The translations under genes were made by a program, and so were the position numbers. A model generated the notes under the pieces. The model searched no databases and had not been told where the DNA came from. It worked only from the letters and a program-made list of their open reading frames with translations. Shown here piece by piece: positions 28,999 to 36,511 of a stretch of 64,000 nt of DNA (position 1 is its first letter; each line of letters opens with the position of its first letter). Source of the DNA: Pelotalea chapellei (GTDB lineage: Bacteria; Desulfobacterota; Desulfuromonadia; Geobacterales; Pseudopelobacteraceae); assembly GCF_018531195.1 (NCBI RefSeq), contig NZ_JAHDYS010000012.1, positions 62,001 to 126,000 of the forward strand, written 5' to 3'.

Positions 28999-30231
28999 TC
29001 AGAAGGGGGTGACGCTGAAGCCGTCGACCTCGTCGGCGGTCTTGTCCATAACCCTGCCCAAGGCATCCTTGCCGCTGAATTTGAAAACCACATGGGACTG
29101 GTCGATGACGGCATTACCGGCTGAATTCTGGTTCAGACGGAATATTACGGTCGCTTCGTGGTTAACGGCATCATAAACTACCATCTCGGGATTGGGGGGA
29201 AGCGCTGCTTCTTTCGCAGATGCAGGCAAGGTGTTGTTGTAGTAGCCACCTTTAACGCTGTTGGCACGTGAGATGGTCCAGTTCTGGGTGTTGGTTACCG
29301 AGGAGACATCCATGGCGGCATTGAAAGAGATCTTGATCGAGAATGTCCTACCGGATTGAGGTTGCGTGAGCATGGTCGGGTCGAGCATCCAGAGCGGAAC
29401 GTTAGGGCCGAGTAATCCGGAGAAACCGCCGCTGTTCTTAGTGTCCAACGCGATCATGCCCGGCTTATTCAGTAAGGTCTTCAGGTTCTGGTAATAGGTA
29501 TAGGCACCGGCATCTGTGGAGCTCTTCAGGATTGATAGCTGTTGCTTGGCATCATCAGTTTTACCCAGCCCGTCATAGGCAACGCCGAGCTCGTAATTTG
29601 CAGCAGGGAATTTCTTCTTCAGAGTCAAGGCCTTTTGAATATTATCTACCGCCTCATCATAACGTCCCTGCTTGTTGTAGAGCATCCCTAGGGCGTAATA
29701 GACGTTGCCGTCCCTGGGAGAGATCTTCTTCACCTTGAGAAACTGAGTCTCTGCCTCAGCCAGACGGTCGGTGTTGGAATACTGCAGCCCCAAGGTATAC
29801 ACGGGCAGCGGATTGGTCGGATCGAGCTTGGCGGCAGTCTTGAACTCCTTTTCCGATGCTGCATACTGTTTGTCCTGCAGGTAGGCATTTCCAAGATTAA
29901 TATGTGCATCTACCAACGAGGTGGCGTTTGAAGAATTATCCGAAACGTAGGGGTTGGATTGTATTCGAACGACCTCTTTGAACGCCTTGATCGCCTCAGA
30001 ATTTTTACCTTGGGACTGGTAAATTTTACCTATGTAGGTATAGGCAGTAGTGTTCTGAGGGTCCATGACCAGTGCTTTTTTGAAAGAAGCGATTGCCTGG
30101 TCGTTTTTTTTGTTCTGCATGTAATTGGCAGCCTGCATGAGGGCGTACTGTGCCATCTGCGCTCGCTGACTGCTGGTGTCTACCCCAAACGCTGCAAATG
30201 GATCGTTATTGGAGTCGAATGAATCCGCCAT
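28999..30231 (-). CDS. TPR protein with C-terminal Ig-like (Big-type) domain
   Basis: Start at 30231 is set by GGAG eight bases ahead of MADSFDSNNDP; an in-frame codon at 30342 lies in poor sequence. The 410-residue product has about eight TPR units over 15-260 (AYTYIGKIYQSQGKNSEAI, NVYYALGMLYNKQGRYDEA). A C-terminal beta-rich region, about 275-410, with SIKISFNAAMDVSSVTNTQN resembles bacterial Ig-like Big_5 domains found in secreted proteins. No signal peptide is visible, so an extracellular-type domain joined to a cytoplasmic-type TPR array is odd. It is the first gene of the cluster's first operon. It may recognise the protein acceptor; this is inference. Confidence 0.82.
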   Translation of the reverse strand: MADSFDSNNDPFAAFGVDTSSQRAQMAQYALMQAANYMQNKKNDQAIASFKKALVMDPQNTTAYTYIGKIYQSQGKNSEAIKAFKEVVRIQSNPYVSDNSSNATSLVDAHINLGNAYLQDKQYAASEKEFKTAAKLDPTNPLPVYTLGLQYSNTDRLAEAETQFLKVKKISPRDGNVYYALGMLYNKQGRYDEAVDNIQKALTLKKKFPAANYELGVAYDGLGKTDDAKQQLSILKSSTDAGAYTYYQNLKTLLNKPGMIALDTKNSGGFSGLLGPNVPLWMLDPTMLTQPQSGRTFSIKISFNAAMDVSSVTNTQNWTISRANSVKGGYYNNTLPASAKEAALPPNPEMVVYDAVNHEATVIFRLNQNSAGNAVIDQSHVVFKFSGKDALGRVMDKTADEVDGFSVTPF

Positions 30232-30295
30232 ATCAGTTCTCCGTGCTACAGTTTCTACTGCCTGATAATATATCGGCCATTTTTCCTGTTTCTTT

Positions 30296-30313
30296 AAAAC
30301 AGATCTCTGTTTT
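30296..30313. promoter_or_regulatory. Perfect 8-bp inverted repeat upstream of the glycosylation operon
   Basis: AAAACAGA and TCTGTTTT form a perfect palindrome around TC, 65 bases before the start at 30231, in the only gap between the two-component operon and the TPR/glycosyltransferase operon. It could be an operator or part of the operon's control region. No T-run follows it, so it is not an intrinsic terminator. Function is a guess. Confidence 0.35.
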
Positions 30314-30432
30314 GACCGTGACAGAAGCCTTTTACCAGACAAATCCGTACTGCCGCAGACAAACGATCACGATTTGCCTGCTGAAGCGATAGCGGACAAC
30401 CCTAACCTTCCAGGGGAATTGCAGCTGAATAT

Positions 30433-31809
30433 TTAAATTAAAATATCGTCCTGTAGTTCGGAAAGCATGTTTTTAACCCGCAGTATTATTTCTGACCAGT
30501 CTTTCTGGCTCTTCTGCCGCAAAATTTTTATTGTCGGATACCAGGGACTGTCATCCCTGTCCAGCAGCCAGCGCCAGTCGGCGCTGAAAGGGAGCATCAG
30601 CAAAGTAGGTTTGCCCAGTGCGCCAGCCAAATGCGCAACTGCTGTGTCTATGGTGATGACCAGATCCAATTGTGAAATCAGGCCTGCTGTGTCGTCAAAA
30701 TTTTGAAAAAGGACGGTATAATCATTAATGGGCAGAGGTATTTTATCTTTCCAGCTCAATTGTAATGAGTACCACGTGATGCCATCAAGATCCGCCAGAG
30801 GGGCTAAAGACTCGACGGGACAGCTGCGCTGGAGATCAGGATAACGTTTCCCGGCCCAACAGAGGCCTATTTTGATATTTTTGTCAACAATTTGACCTCC
30901 GTGCCATGTCTGGCCCGTCGGAGAATTCAGATAAGGCACCGTGGCTGGAACAGTTTCAAGCTCGGTTTTAAAAACCAGCGGCAGACTCATCAGCGGTAGA
31001 TGCAGATCAAACGCCGGCAAAGGTTCGCCCATAGACACCACTTGATCAACACCTTCAAGGGATCGCATCAACGTTACCAACGGCGGGTGACACTCAAAAA
31101 CTACCCGCATCCCCCGGGCCGCGACCAGCGGAACGTAACGGCAAAACTGCAGTGTATCGCCAAAGCCCTGCTCGGCATGAATCAGAATAGTTTTTCCGGC
31201 AGCCGGCTCACCGTTCCAGCGAGGCTGAAGAAAGTTACGCTGCGGCGAGGTAAAGCCACGCTTCTGCCAGCGCCATTCGTATTCCCGCCAGCCTTCCCGA
31301 TACTCTCCTTTCAGCAGCAGCAGCAGACTCCGATTCCAATGGGCTTCAGCATGCTCAGGAACAGCGGCCAGCACCATTTCGCAAGAGCTTAGGGCCTCAT
31401 CCACCAGCCCCAATGCTTGCTGGCTGGTCGCCAGGGCAATACGGGCATCATGAAGATTTGGTGTAATTTCCAGGGCTCGGATAAAGCTGCTGGCTGCATC
31501 TTCATAATGGCACATCTCCAGCAGAGTTGTGCCACGGTTATTCCATCCAGCCGCACAACCTGGAGAAACCTTTACCAGCCTGTCATACAGGGCAAGAGCC
31601 TCCTCATACCTTCCCTGCTGATGCAAACAGTATCCAAGGCCAAGGGTGGCATCGGCATCGTCACTGACCAGACCAAGAGCTTTTTTAAATTGAACAGCAG
31701 CAGAATTTACTCTGCCCGCATGCAGCAGATCCCTTCCAAGAGCAGAAATATCACCGGCAATTTCCTTCATCCTCAGCTGATGATCGTTTTCGCTCATCTC
31801 ACCACCCAT
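30433..31809 (-). CDS. TPR / GT9-like glycosyltransferase, single module
   Basis: The 458-residue protein has TPRs at about 15-165 and a GT9-like GT-B domain at about 180-455. It is the single-module counterpart of the giant protein at 1-4038. Landmarks are the EQGFGDTLQFCRYVPLVAAR segment, ITIDTAVAHLAGALGKP with the Asp intact, and DWRWLLDRDDSPWYP. The first ATG follows the TAA of the response regulator gene directly. A second ATG at 31797 has GGTGG closer upstream and may be the true start. Its place in the regulator operon suggests control by that system. Likely role: sugar transfer in the same glycan pathway. Confidence 0.88.
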   Translation of the reverse strand: MGGEMSENDHQLRMKEIAGDISALGRDLLHAGRVNSAAVQFKKALGLVSDDADATLGLGYCLHQQGRYEEALALYDRLVKVSPGCAAGWNNRGTTLLEMCHYEDAASSFIRALEITPNLHDARIALATSQQALGLVDEALSSCEMVLAAVPEHAEAHWNRSLLLLLKGEYREGWREYEWRWQKRGFTSPQRNFLQPRWNGEPAAGKTILIHAEQGFGDTLQFCRYVPLVAARGMRVVFECHPPLVTLMRSLEGVDQVVSMGEPLPAFDLHLPLMSLPLVFKTELETVPATVPYLNSPTGQTWHGGQIVDKNIKIGLCWAGKRYPDLQRSCPVESLAPLADLDGITWYSLQLSWKDKIPLPINDYTVLFQNFDDTAGLISQLDLVITIDTAVAHLAGALGKPTLLMLPFSADWRWLLDRDDSPWYPTIKILRQKSQKDWSEIILRVKNMLSELQDDILI

Positions 31810-33207
31810 TTATGCTCTGCCCCGCTTCTCGGGACGCTCAATCTCGAATTTCTCCAAGCGGTACTGCAGGGTTTTGTAACTCATCCCCAACAGTGGTGCT
31901 GCCTTGCCGATTACCCAATCCGCACGTTCCATAGCCTTGATGATCAAACCTTTTTCAAGGGCTTCAAAATCTATCCCTTCCGGCGGCAGATCAAAGGGTA
32001 CACCACCTGCCAAAAGCGAGGTTGCGGTAATTTCGCTAGGCAGATCCTCTGGCCCGATATAGTTACTTTCCGCCATGAGCACCGAACGTTCGATGACAGA
32101 CTCCAACTGGCGGACATTGCCGGGCCAGGCATAATTCATCAGCAGTTTGAGTGCGGGCTTTGAAATGCCATCCATGGCGATTCCTGAGGCCTGGCTGTAT
32201 TTCTTGACGAAGAATTCTGCCAGAGTTTTGACATCGTTACCCCTCTCTCGCAAAGAAGGCAGGTTGATGCGAATCACGTTGAGACGGTAGAACAGGTCTT
32301 CACGGAAGCCTCCCCGCTTGATCTCCTGTTCCAGTTCCTTGTTGGTGGCAGATACGATGCGCACATCCAACGGGATATTGACTTTGCCCCCTACCCGACG
32401 GATCTCTTTTTCCTGTATGGCTCGCAGCAATTTGGCCTGCATTGCTACGTTCATTTCGCCGATCTCGTCCAGAAACACCGTGCCGCCGTTGGCAGCTTCG
32501 AAAATTCCGAATTCACGTGCGTTGGCACCTGTGAAACTCCCCTTCTCATGACCAAACAGTTCGCTTTCAATAAGCGTGTCAGGAATTGCCGCACAGTTGA
32601 TGGCCATGAAGGGCCTGTCCTTGCGCTGACTGCCTTCGTGAATGGCACGCGCCACCAGTTCCTTGCCGGTTCCCGACTCCCCCACAATCAGTACCGTTGA
32701 GGTGGTCGCCGCGATCTTGGTAACTATCCGAAATACCTCGCGCATCTTGGGATGTTCACCCAGCATGTTGGGGATGGTCTGGATGGACGCAACCCGTTTC
32801 TGCAGCACCCGGTTCTCATGTACCAGGTGGATACGCTCGAAGGCACGCCGCAGGGTCAGGAGCAGGTTTTCACGCTCCAGCGGTTTTTCCAGATAATCAA
32901 AGGCGCCTTTTTTCATGGCTTCCACGGCCGAGTCAACTGTACCGTGGGCTGTCATCATTATGACACACTGCTGAGGGTCCTCATTCAGAACGATTTCCAG
33001 CAGGTCCAGGCCGCTCTGCCCCTGCATTTTCAGATCAGTCAGGATCAGGTCGAATTCCCGCCGCTCCATCTGCTCCATCGCCTCGCGCACCCCTGGAACA
33101 TCAACAATGTCATATCCCTCCTTGCGGAGGATCATGTTGAGAATGTCCCGCTGCCCTTTCTCATCGTCCACTATCAGGATACTGCCCTGCTTTTTGACAC
33201 TGTTCAT
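31810..33207 (-). CDS. Sigma-54-dependent response regulator (NtrC family)
   Basis: The 465-residue protein has the full NtrC layout. The receiver domain, 8-125, carries VDDE and phospho-acceptor Asp58 in LILTDLKM. The AAA+ domain, about 145-385, has the Walker A GESGTGKE and the sigma-54 contact loop as GSFTGA, one residue off the usual GAFTGA. Walker B is GGTVFLDEIGE. A Fis-type helix-turn-helix occupies about 420-458 (AAPLLGMSYKTLQYRLEKF). It activates sigma-54 promoters when phosphorylated. The cognate kinase gene lies upstream in the same direction, 255 bases away, and a TPR-glycosyltransferase gene follows with no gap. Target promoters are not evident in the window. Confidence 0.95.
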   Translation of the reverse strand: MNSVKKQGSILIVDDEKGQRDILNMILRKEGYDIVDVPGVREAMEQMERREFDLILTDLKMQGQSGLDLLEIVLNEDPQQCVIMMTAHGTVDSAVEAMKKGAFDYLEKPLERENLLLTLRRAFERIHLVHENRVLQKRVASIQTIPNMLGEHPKMREVFRIVTKIAATTSTVLIVGESGTGKELVARAIHEGSQRKDRPFMAINCAAIPDTLIESELFGHEKGSFTGANAREFGIFEAANGGTVFLDEIGEMNVAMQAKLLRAIQEKEIRRVGGKVNIPLDVRIVSATNKELEQEIKRGGFREDLFYRLNVIRINLPSLRERGNDVKTLAEFFVKKYSQASGIAMDGISKPALKLLMNYAWPGNVRQLESVIERSVLMAESNYIGPEDLPSEITATSLLAGGVPFDLPPEGIDFEALEKGLIIKAMERADWVIGKAAPLLGMSYKTLQYRLEKFEIERPEKRGRA

Positions 33208-33245
33208 ATGTTCCTCGGCTGCGAAAAGTAATTAGTTCAGGTTTA

Positions 33246-33441
33246 AGCTTCAAAAACAATGATCACACGGAGGCACGGAGACACTAAGGAAATACATCCG
33301 TATAGGATCATGCATGAAGGCTTATTTTGTGCCTTTGTGTGAATTTTAGCTTCAAAAACAATGATCACCCGGAGGCACGGAGACACTAAGAAAATACATC
33401 CGTATAGGATCATGCATGAAGGCTTACTTTGTGCCTTTGTG
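33246..33441. repeat. 102-bp tandem direct duplication with inverted-repeat ends
   Basis: A unit starting AGCTTCAAAAACAATGATCAC at 33246 recurs almost unchanged at 33348, a period of 102 bases. Each copy holds CGGAGGCACGGAGACACTAAG and ends near GTGCCTTTGTG. The final GTGCCTCCGTGC is the reverse complement of the CACGGAGGCAC motif near the start, so RNA from either strand can fold into a long hairpin. It fills the gap between kinase and regulator genes. The CACGGAGGCACGGAGACAC type is a dispersed intergenic repeat in many bacteria, from memory. Confidence 0.85.
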
Positions 33442-33462
33442 CCTCCGTGCGAGAACCGGCCT

Positions 33463-34881
33463 CTACACCTCTTCCGGCTTCATTGGCAGCTGCACAATGA
33501 ACGTCGTGCCCTGGCCCATGCTGCTCTCTACATTGATTGTACCGCCATGTTCCCTGATGACCCGCTCAGTAATAGCCAGACCAAGTCCAATGCCGACATC
33601 CTTGGTGGTGAAATAGGGCTGGAATATTTTCCCTAGATCTTCCTCACCAATACCACACCCCTGGTCCCTGAAGGTCAACAGCACACTCTTGTTCTCCGCG
33701 CCCATCACGGCACCCAGGGTTATCTGGCCCCCTCCAGGCATTGCCTGGGCAGCATTGTTGATAAAGTTGAGAATGCAGTTGCGCAAGAGCTCCTGATCCA
33801 CCCACAGGAAAGGCAGGTCCGGCTCCAATTCTATTACGATGGAAATACGCTGTTCAGCCAGACGTTCATTCAACAACGGCAGTACTTTGTCGAGGATATC
33901 CTTATAAGGGGTCAACGTCCGGCGCAACTTGAGCGGCCGGCCATAATTCATGAAATTAAGCACCATGTAGTTGGCCCGGCGCACTTCTTCCTTGATCTTG
34001 TCGGTCAGTTCGGTCAGCTCACCCACTTTGTCACCGCAACAGGGCAGCATTTCAGCTCGGATATGGTCAATGGCCAGACTTATATAATTGAGGGGATTGC
34101 GAATTTCATGCGCAATTCCGGAAGCCAGTTGGCCTACCCGGGAAAGATGCTCGGCTTCATAGAGCCGTTTCTCCAGCACCTCGCGTTCGCGCAGCTTTTC
34201 CACCATATTGTTGAAGCCGTCCGCCAGTTCGCCAAGCTCATCCTCACTGGTTACCGGTATGGTGACCGACAAGTCTCCGGCAGAAACGCGTTTAAAGTCC
34301 TCCACCAGATTATGTATCGGCTCCGTATAGCGTCGCGCCAGAAAAACGATCAACGCAATACCCACAGTAAACACCATGCAGGTGGCAAACAGGCGGCGGA
34401 TAAAGTTGGCGTGCTGGATGTCGCGGATATTATCCAGCAGCATGTTGATCTGCACATAACCCAGGTGCTCGTCGCCCACGATGACCGGCACCACCACTTC
34501 GTAGCGTCTCTGGGAGAGAATTGACCCTCCATTAGTACGCGGTGCCGCATGAACACCTTTCTCAAGTTTTTTCAATTCACGGGTCTTGCCGATTTTCTCC
34601 GGGTCTGAGGAGTCAATGATTTCACCTTCACTGTTGATGATATTGATCTCGTTGATCCCTTTTTCGCGGGCCAGGTGCAGGTATTCCGTCAGGCGCGATG
34701 TTTCGGCCTCGGAGGTAAGATCCGCAATACTCATCTGCACGGCTTTGGAGATTTCCTGCGAACTTTCCTGGATCTCGTTGACCAGGTCATTCTGGGCAAA
34801 CTGGTTCAGGATAAAGAGTGTCAGCATGGTCAGGACTAGCAGTGACATCATGATTATGACGAGCTTGGCATTGAGTTTCAT
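33463..34881 (-). CDS. Membrane sensor histidine kinase
   Basis: The 472-residue protein has a membrane segment at about 7-27, a periplasmic sensor region at about 28-160 and a second membrane segment at about 163-183. HAMP follows at about 185-238. The HisKA domain has phospho-acceptor His258 in GIAHEIRNPLNYI. The HATPase domain, about 350-470, has NFINNAAQAMPGGG, RDQGCGIG and GIGLGLAIT. This is the AtoS/ZraS-like type that pairs with NtrC-family regulators, and such a regulator gene lies next. The ligand of the periplasmic region is unknown. The gene is divergent from the Omp85-like gene at 35021. Confidence 0.95.
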   Translation of the reverse strand: MKLNAKLVIIMMSLLVLTMLTLFILNQFAQNDLVNEIQESSQEISKAVQMSIADLTSEAETSRLTEYLHLAREKGINEINIINSEGEIIDSSDPEKIGKTRELKKLEKGVHAAPRTNGGSILSQRRYEVVVPVIVGDEHLGYVQINMLLDNIRDIQHANFIRRLFATCMVFTVGIALIVFLARRYTEPIHNLVEDFKRVSAGDLSVTIPVTSEDELGELADGFNNMVEKLREREVLEKRLYEAEHLSRVGQLASGIAHEIRNPLNYISLAIDHIRAEMLPCCGDKVGELTELTDKIKEEVRRANYMVLNFMNYGRPLKLRRTLTPYKDILDKVLPLLNERLAEQRISIVIELEPDLPFLWVDQELLRNCILNFINNAAQAMPGGGQITLGAVMGAENKSVLLTFRDQGCGIGEEDLGKIFQPYFTTKDVGIGLGLAITERVIREHGGTINVESSMGQGTTFIVQLPMKPEEV

Positions 34882-34982
34882 GGGTACCTACAGTGAGGGT
34901 GGCGGGAAAAAATCGATTAAAAAGTATAGCCCAGCGGCATTGCGGAAACAAGCGCTATCAGTGCCCATTTCACAGCAGGTTG

Positions 34983-35011
34983 TTGACACCTCTTACAGGC
35001 AGGTGATACAT
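34983..35011 (+). promoter_or_regulatory. Sigma-70-like promoter for the Omp85-like gene
   Basis: A perfect TTGACA is followed after 17 bases by ATACAT, a fair -10 element. Transcription would start near 35018, just before the ATG at 35021, which would make the transcript nearly leaderless or imply a later start codon. The promoter match is seen directly; activity is inferred. Confidence 0.4.
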
Positions 35012-35020
35012 ATCTCGACT

Positions 35021-36298
35021 ATGCTTACAGTGCCCAACACAAGATATTTCTCCACCTTTTCAAAGCTTATTGTTCTTGGAATGCTGCTCTGCGCCAGCCA
35101 GATCTGCGGCTGCACCAGCTATCTTCAGCGTGATACTTTACCGATATTGGATTGCGAAGACTGTGCAGAAACCGTAAAGGTCGTCACAGTTCCACTACCG
35201 GTAATCGCCTCCAGCCCCAATGAAGGGATCACCACCGGCGCTCTGGCTGCCTTTCTGATTCATGATAAAAAGGACGAGATCAACACGCTGCTGGCCCCCC
35301 AGATAAACCAGAATACTAACTTCGGCATCACTACATCGCTTTATGGAGCTTTTTATCCGGCGCCCAACCGGAACCTTGAGTTCAACCTCTCCCATTCAAC
35401 AAAAATAAACTACGATTACGAGGCCAGGTTCAAGGACATGACCTTGCTGAAGAAGAAACTCGACCTGAACCTCTTTGCATTTGCCTTTGCAGATGGCTCG
35501 GCGCGGTTCTATGGATTCAATGCCAAAAGCCCGCAACAGGAGGAGACAAACTATACCGACCAGGAAATCGGCTACAACCTGGCAGCCGGATTTCCTATTG
35601 GAGAGCATTTCCAGGTTGTGATCGGAGACCGGTTGCGTGATGTGGAAATTCGCCGGGGTGCGGTGAAAAAACTTCCTTATACCGGAGACGAGTTTACCGT
35701 AGCACAGGTACCGGGTCTAAAAGGTTTTACTGCCCATACCCTGCGTCTATCCCTTATCTACAGCACCCTTGACAACCGTGACACCCCCACCAGAGGCGGC
35801 TATGCAAAATTATCCGTAGAACCGAGCTTCAAGGAATTGGGTGGCGTTTCAGAGTACCGGCATTATGAAGCAGAATTCAAAGGCTACATCCCCCTGGATA
35901 ATGCCCGTTACATCAGCATTTTTCGCTTGATGTACAATCAGACCCTGGGGGGCAATGTCCCTTTCCTGGAGCAGAGTATTCTGGGGGGCGAAAGCAGCTT
36001 GCGTGGCTACGGGCGCAACCGGTTCATAGACAACAGCTTTTTTCTCTGCAACCTGGAGGAGCGCATCAGACTATTTCGGTGGGAGATATTCAATGTTACT
36101 GCCGACTGGGAAATTGCCCCCTTCGTGGATCTGGGGGCGGTGATGGAATCACTGGACAAGGCTAACCTGGATAATTTCGAATTCAATCCCGGCATCGGTT
36201 TCCGCGCCATTGTTCGTCCAAATATCGTAGGAAGAGTCGATATGGGGATCGGGCGTAGCGGTCCAGCCATTTTTGTAGGTCTTGGATATCCTTTTTAA
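35021..36298 (+). CDS. Omp85/BamA-like outer-membrane surface antigen domain protein
   Basis: I start the 425-residue protein at ATG 35021; the frame is open further upstream but there it lies antisense to the histidine kinase. The N-terminus (FSKLIVLGMLLCASQICGC) looks like a signal peptide with a possible lipobox cysteine. No POTRA domains are present. The rest is a beta-barrel of the bacterial surface antigen (D15/Omp85) family, with alternating strands such as LRLSLIYSTLDNRDTPTRGG, the LGGESSLRGYGRNRF segment typical of this family's barrel, and a C-terminal aromatic residue (GLGYPF). It probably inserts in or translocates across the outer membrane. It is divergently transcribed from the kinase gene. 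A lipoprotein signal on a barrel would be unusual. Confidence 0.83.
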   Translation: MLTVPNTRYFSTFSKLIVLGMLLCASQICGCTSYLQRDTLPILDCEDCAETVKVVTVPLPVIASSPNEGITTGALAAFLIHDKKDEINTLLAPQINQNTNFGITTSLYGAFYPAPNRNLEFNLSHSTKINYDYEARFKDMTLLKKKLDLNLFAFAFADGSARFYGFNAKSPQQEETNYTDQEIGYNLAAGFPIGEHFQVVIGDRLRDVEIRRGAVKKLPYTGDEFTVAQVPGLKGFTAHTLRLSLIYSTLDNRDTPTRGGYAKLSVEPSFKELGGVSEYRHYEAEFKGYIPLDNARYISIFRLMYNQTLGGNVPFLEQSILGGESSLRGYGRNRFIDNSFFLCNLEERIRLFRWEIFNVTADWEIAPFVDLGAVMESLDKANLDNFEFNPGIGFRAIVRPNIVGRVDMGIGRSGPAIFVGLGYPF

Positions 36299-36410
36299 AG
36301 ACAGGGACTTGGGATCGGGGACCAGGCAATGCTCTTTACCGCTTCACTGCTTTTCCCCGTCCTGGGTCCCTGGCATCATGTTACCTCTTATTTTTTCACA
36401 CCATGGCTTC

Positions 36411-36483
36411 CCCCCTCCCAACCTCCCCCCGCTGGAGGGAGGAGCGCGTTCCCTCCCCAGGAGGGGGAGGGTTAGGGAGGGGG
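36411..36483. repeat. C/G-rich imperfect palindrome between convergent genes
   Basis: CCCCCTCCCAACCTCCCCCC is answered about 30 bases on by a near reverse complement, GGGGGAGGGTTAGGGAGGGG. An additional GGGACC-AGG / CCTGGGTCCC pair lies just before it (36317-36370). It sits between the stops of the Omp85-like gene and the ABC transporter, so it may act as a bidirectional transcription barrier. It belongs to the same style of repeat as the segment at about 60685-60750. Confidence 0.6.
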
Positions 36484-36511
36484 TTAGATGTTACAGCTCA
36501 CTAGTCCCCAG

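Noticed and set aside
1-30231. Assignment as a flagellin glycosylation island
   Set aside because: Gene types fit, but no flagellin, chaperone or flagellar gene is present in the window, so the acceptor is left open.
33246-33441. CRISPR-like array
   Set aside because: Only two units occur, they are tandem with no unique spacers, and there are no cas genes in the window.
34586-35020. N-terminal extension of the Omp85-like protein
   Set aside because: It is antisense to the histidine kinase N-terminus and lacks a signal peptide; the ATG at 35021 begins one.
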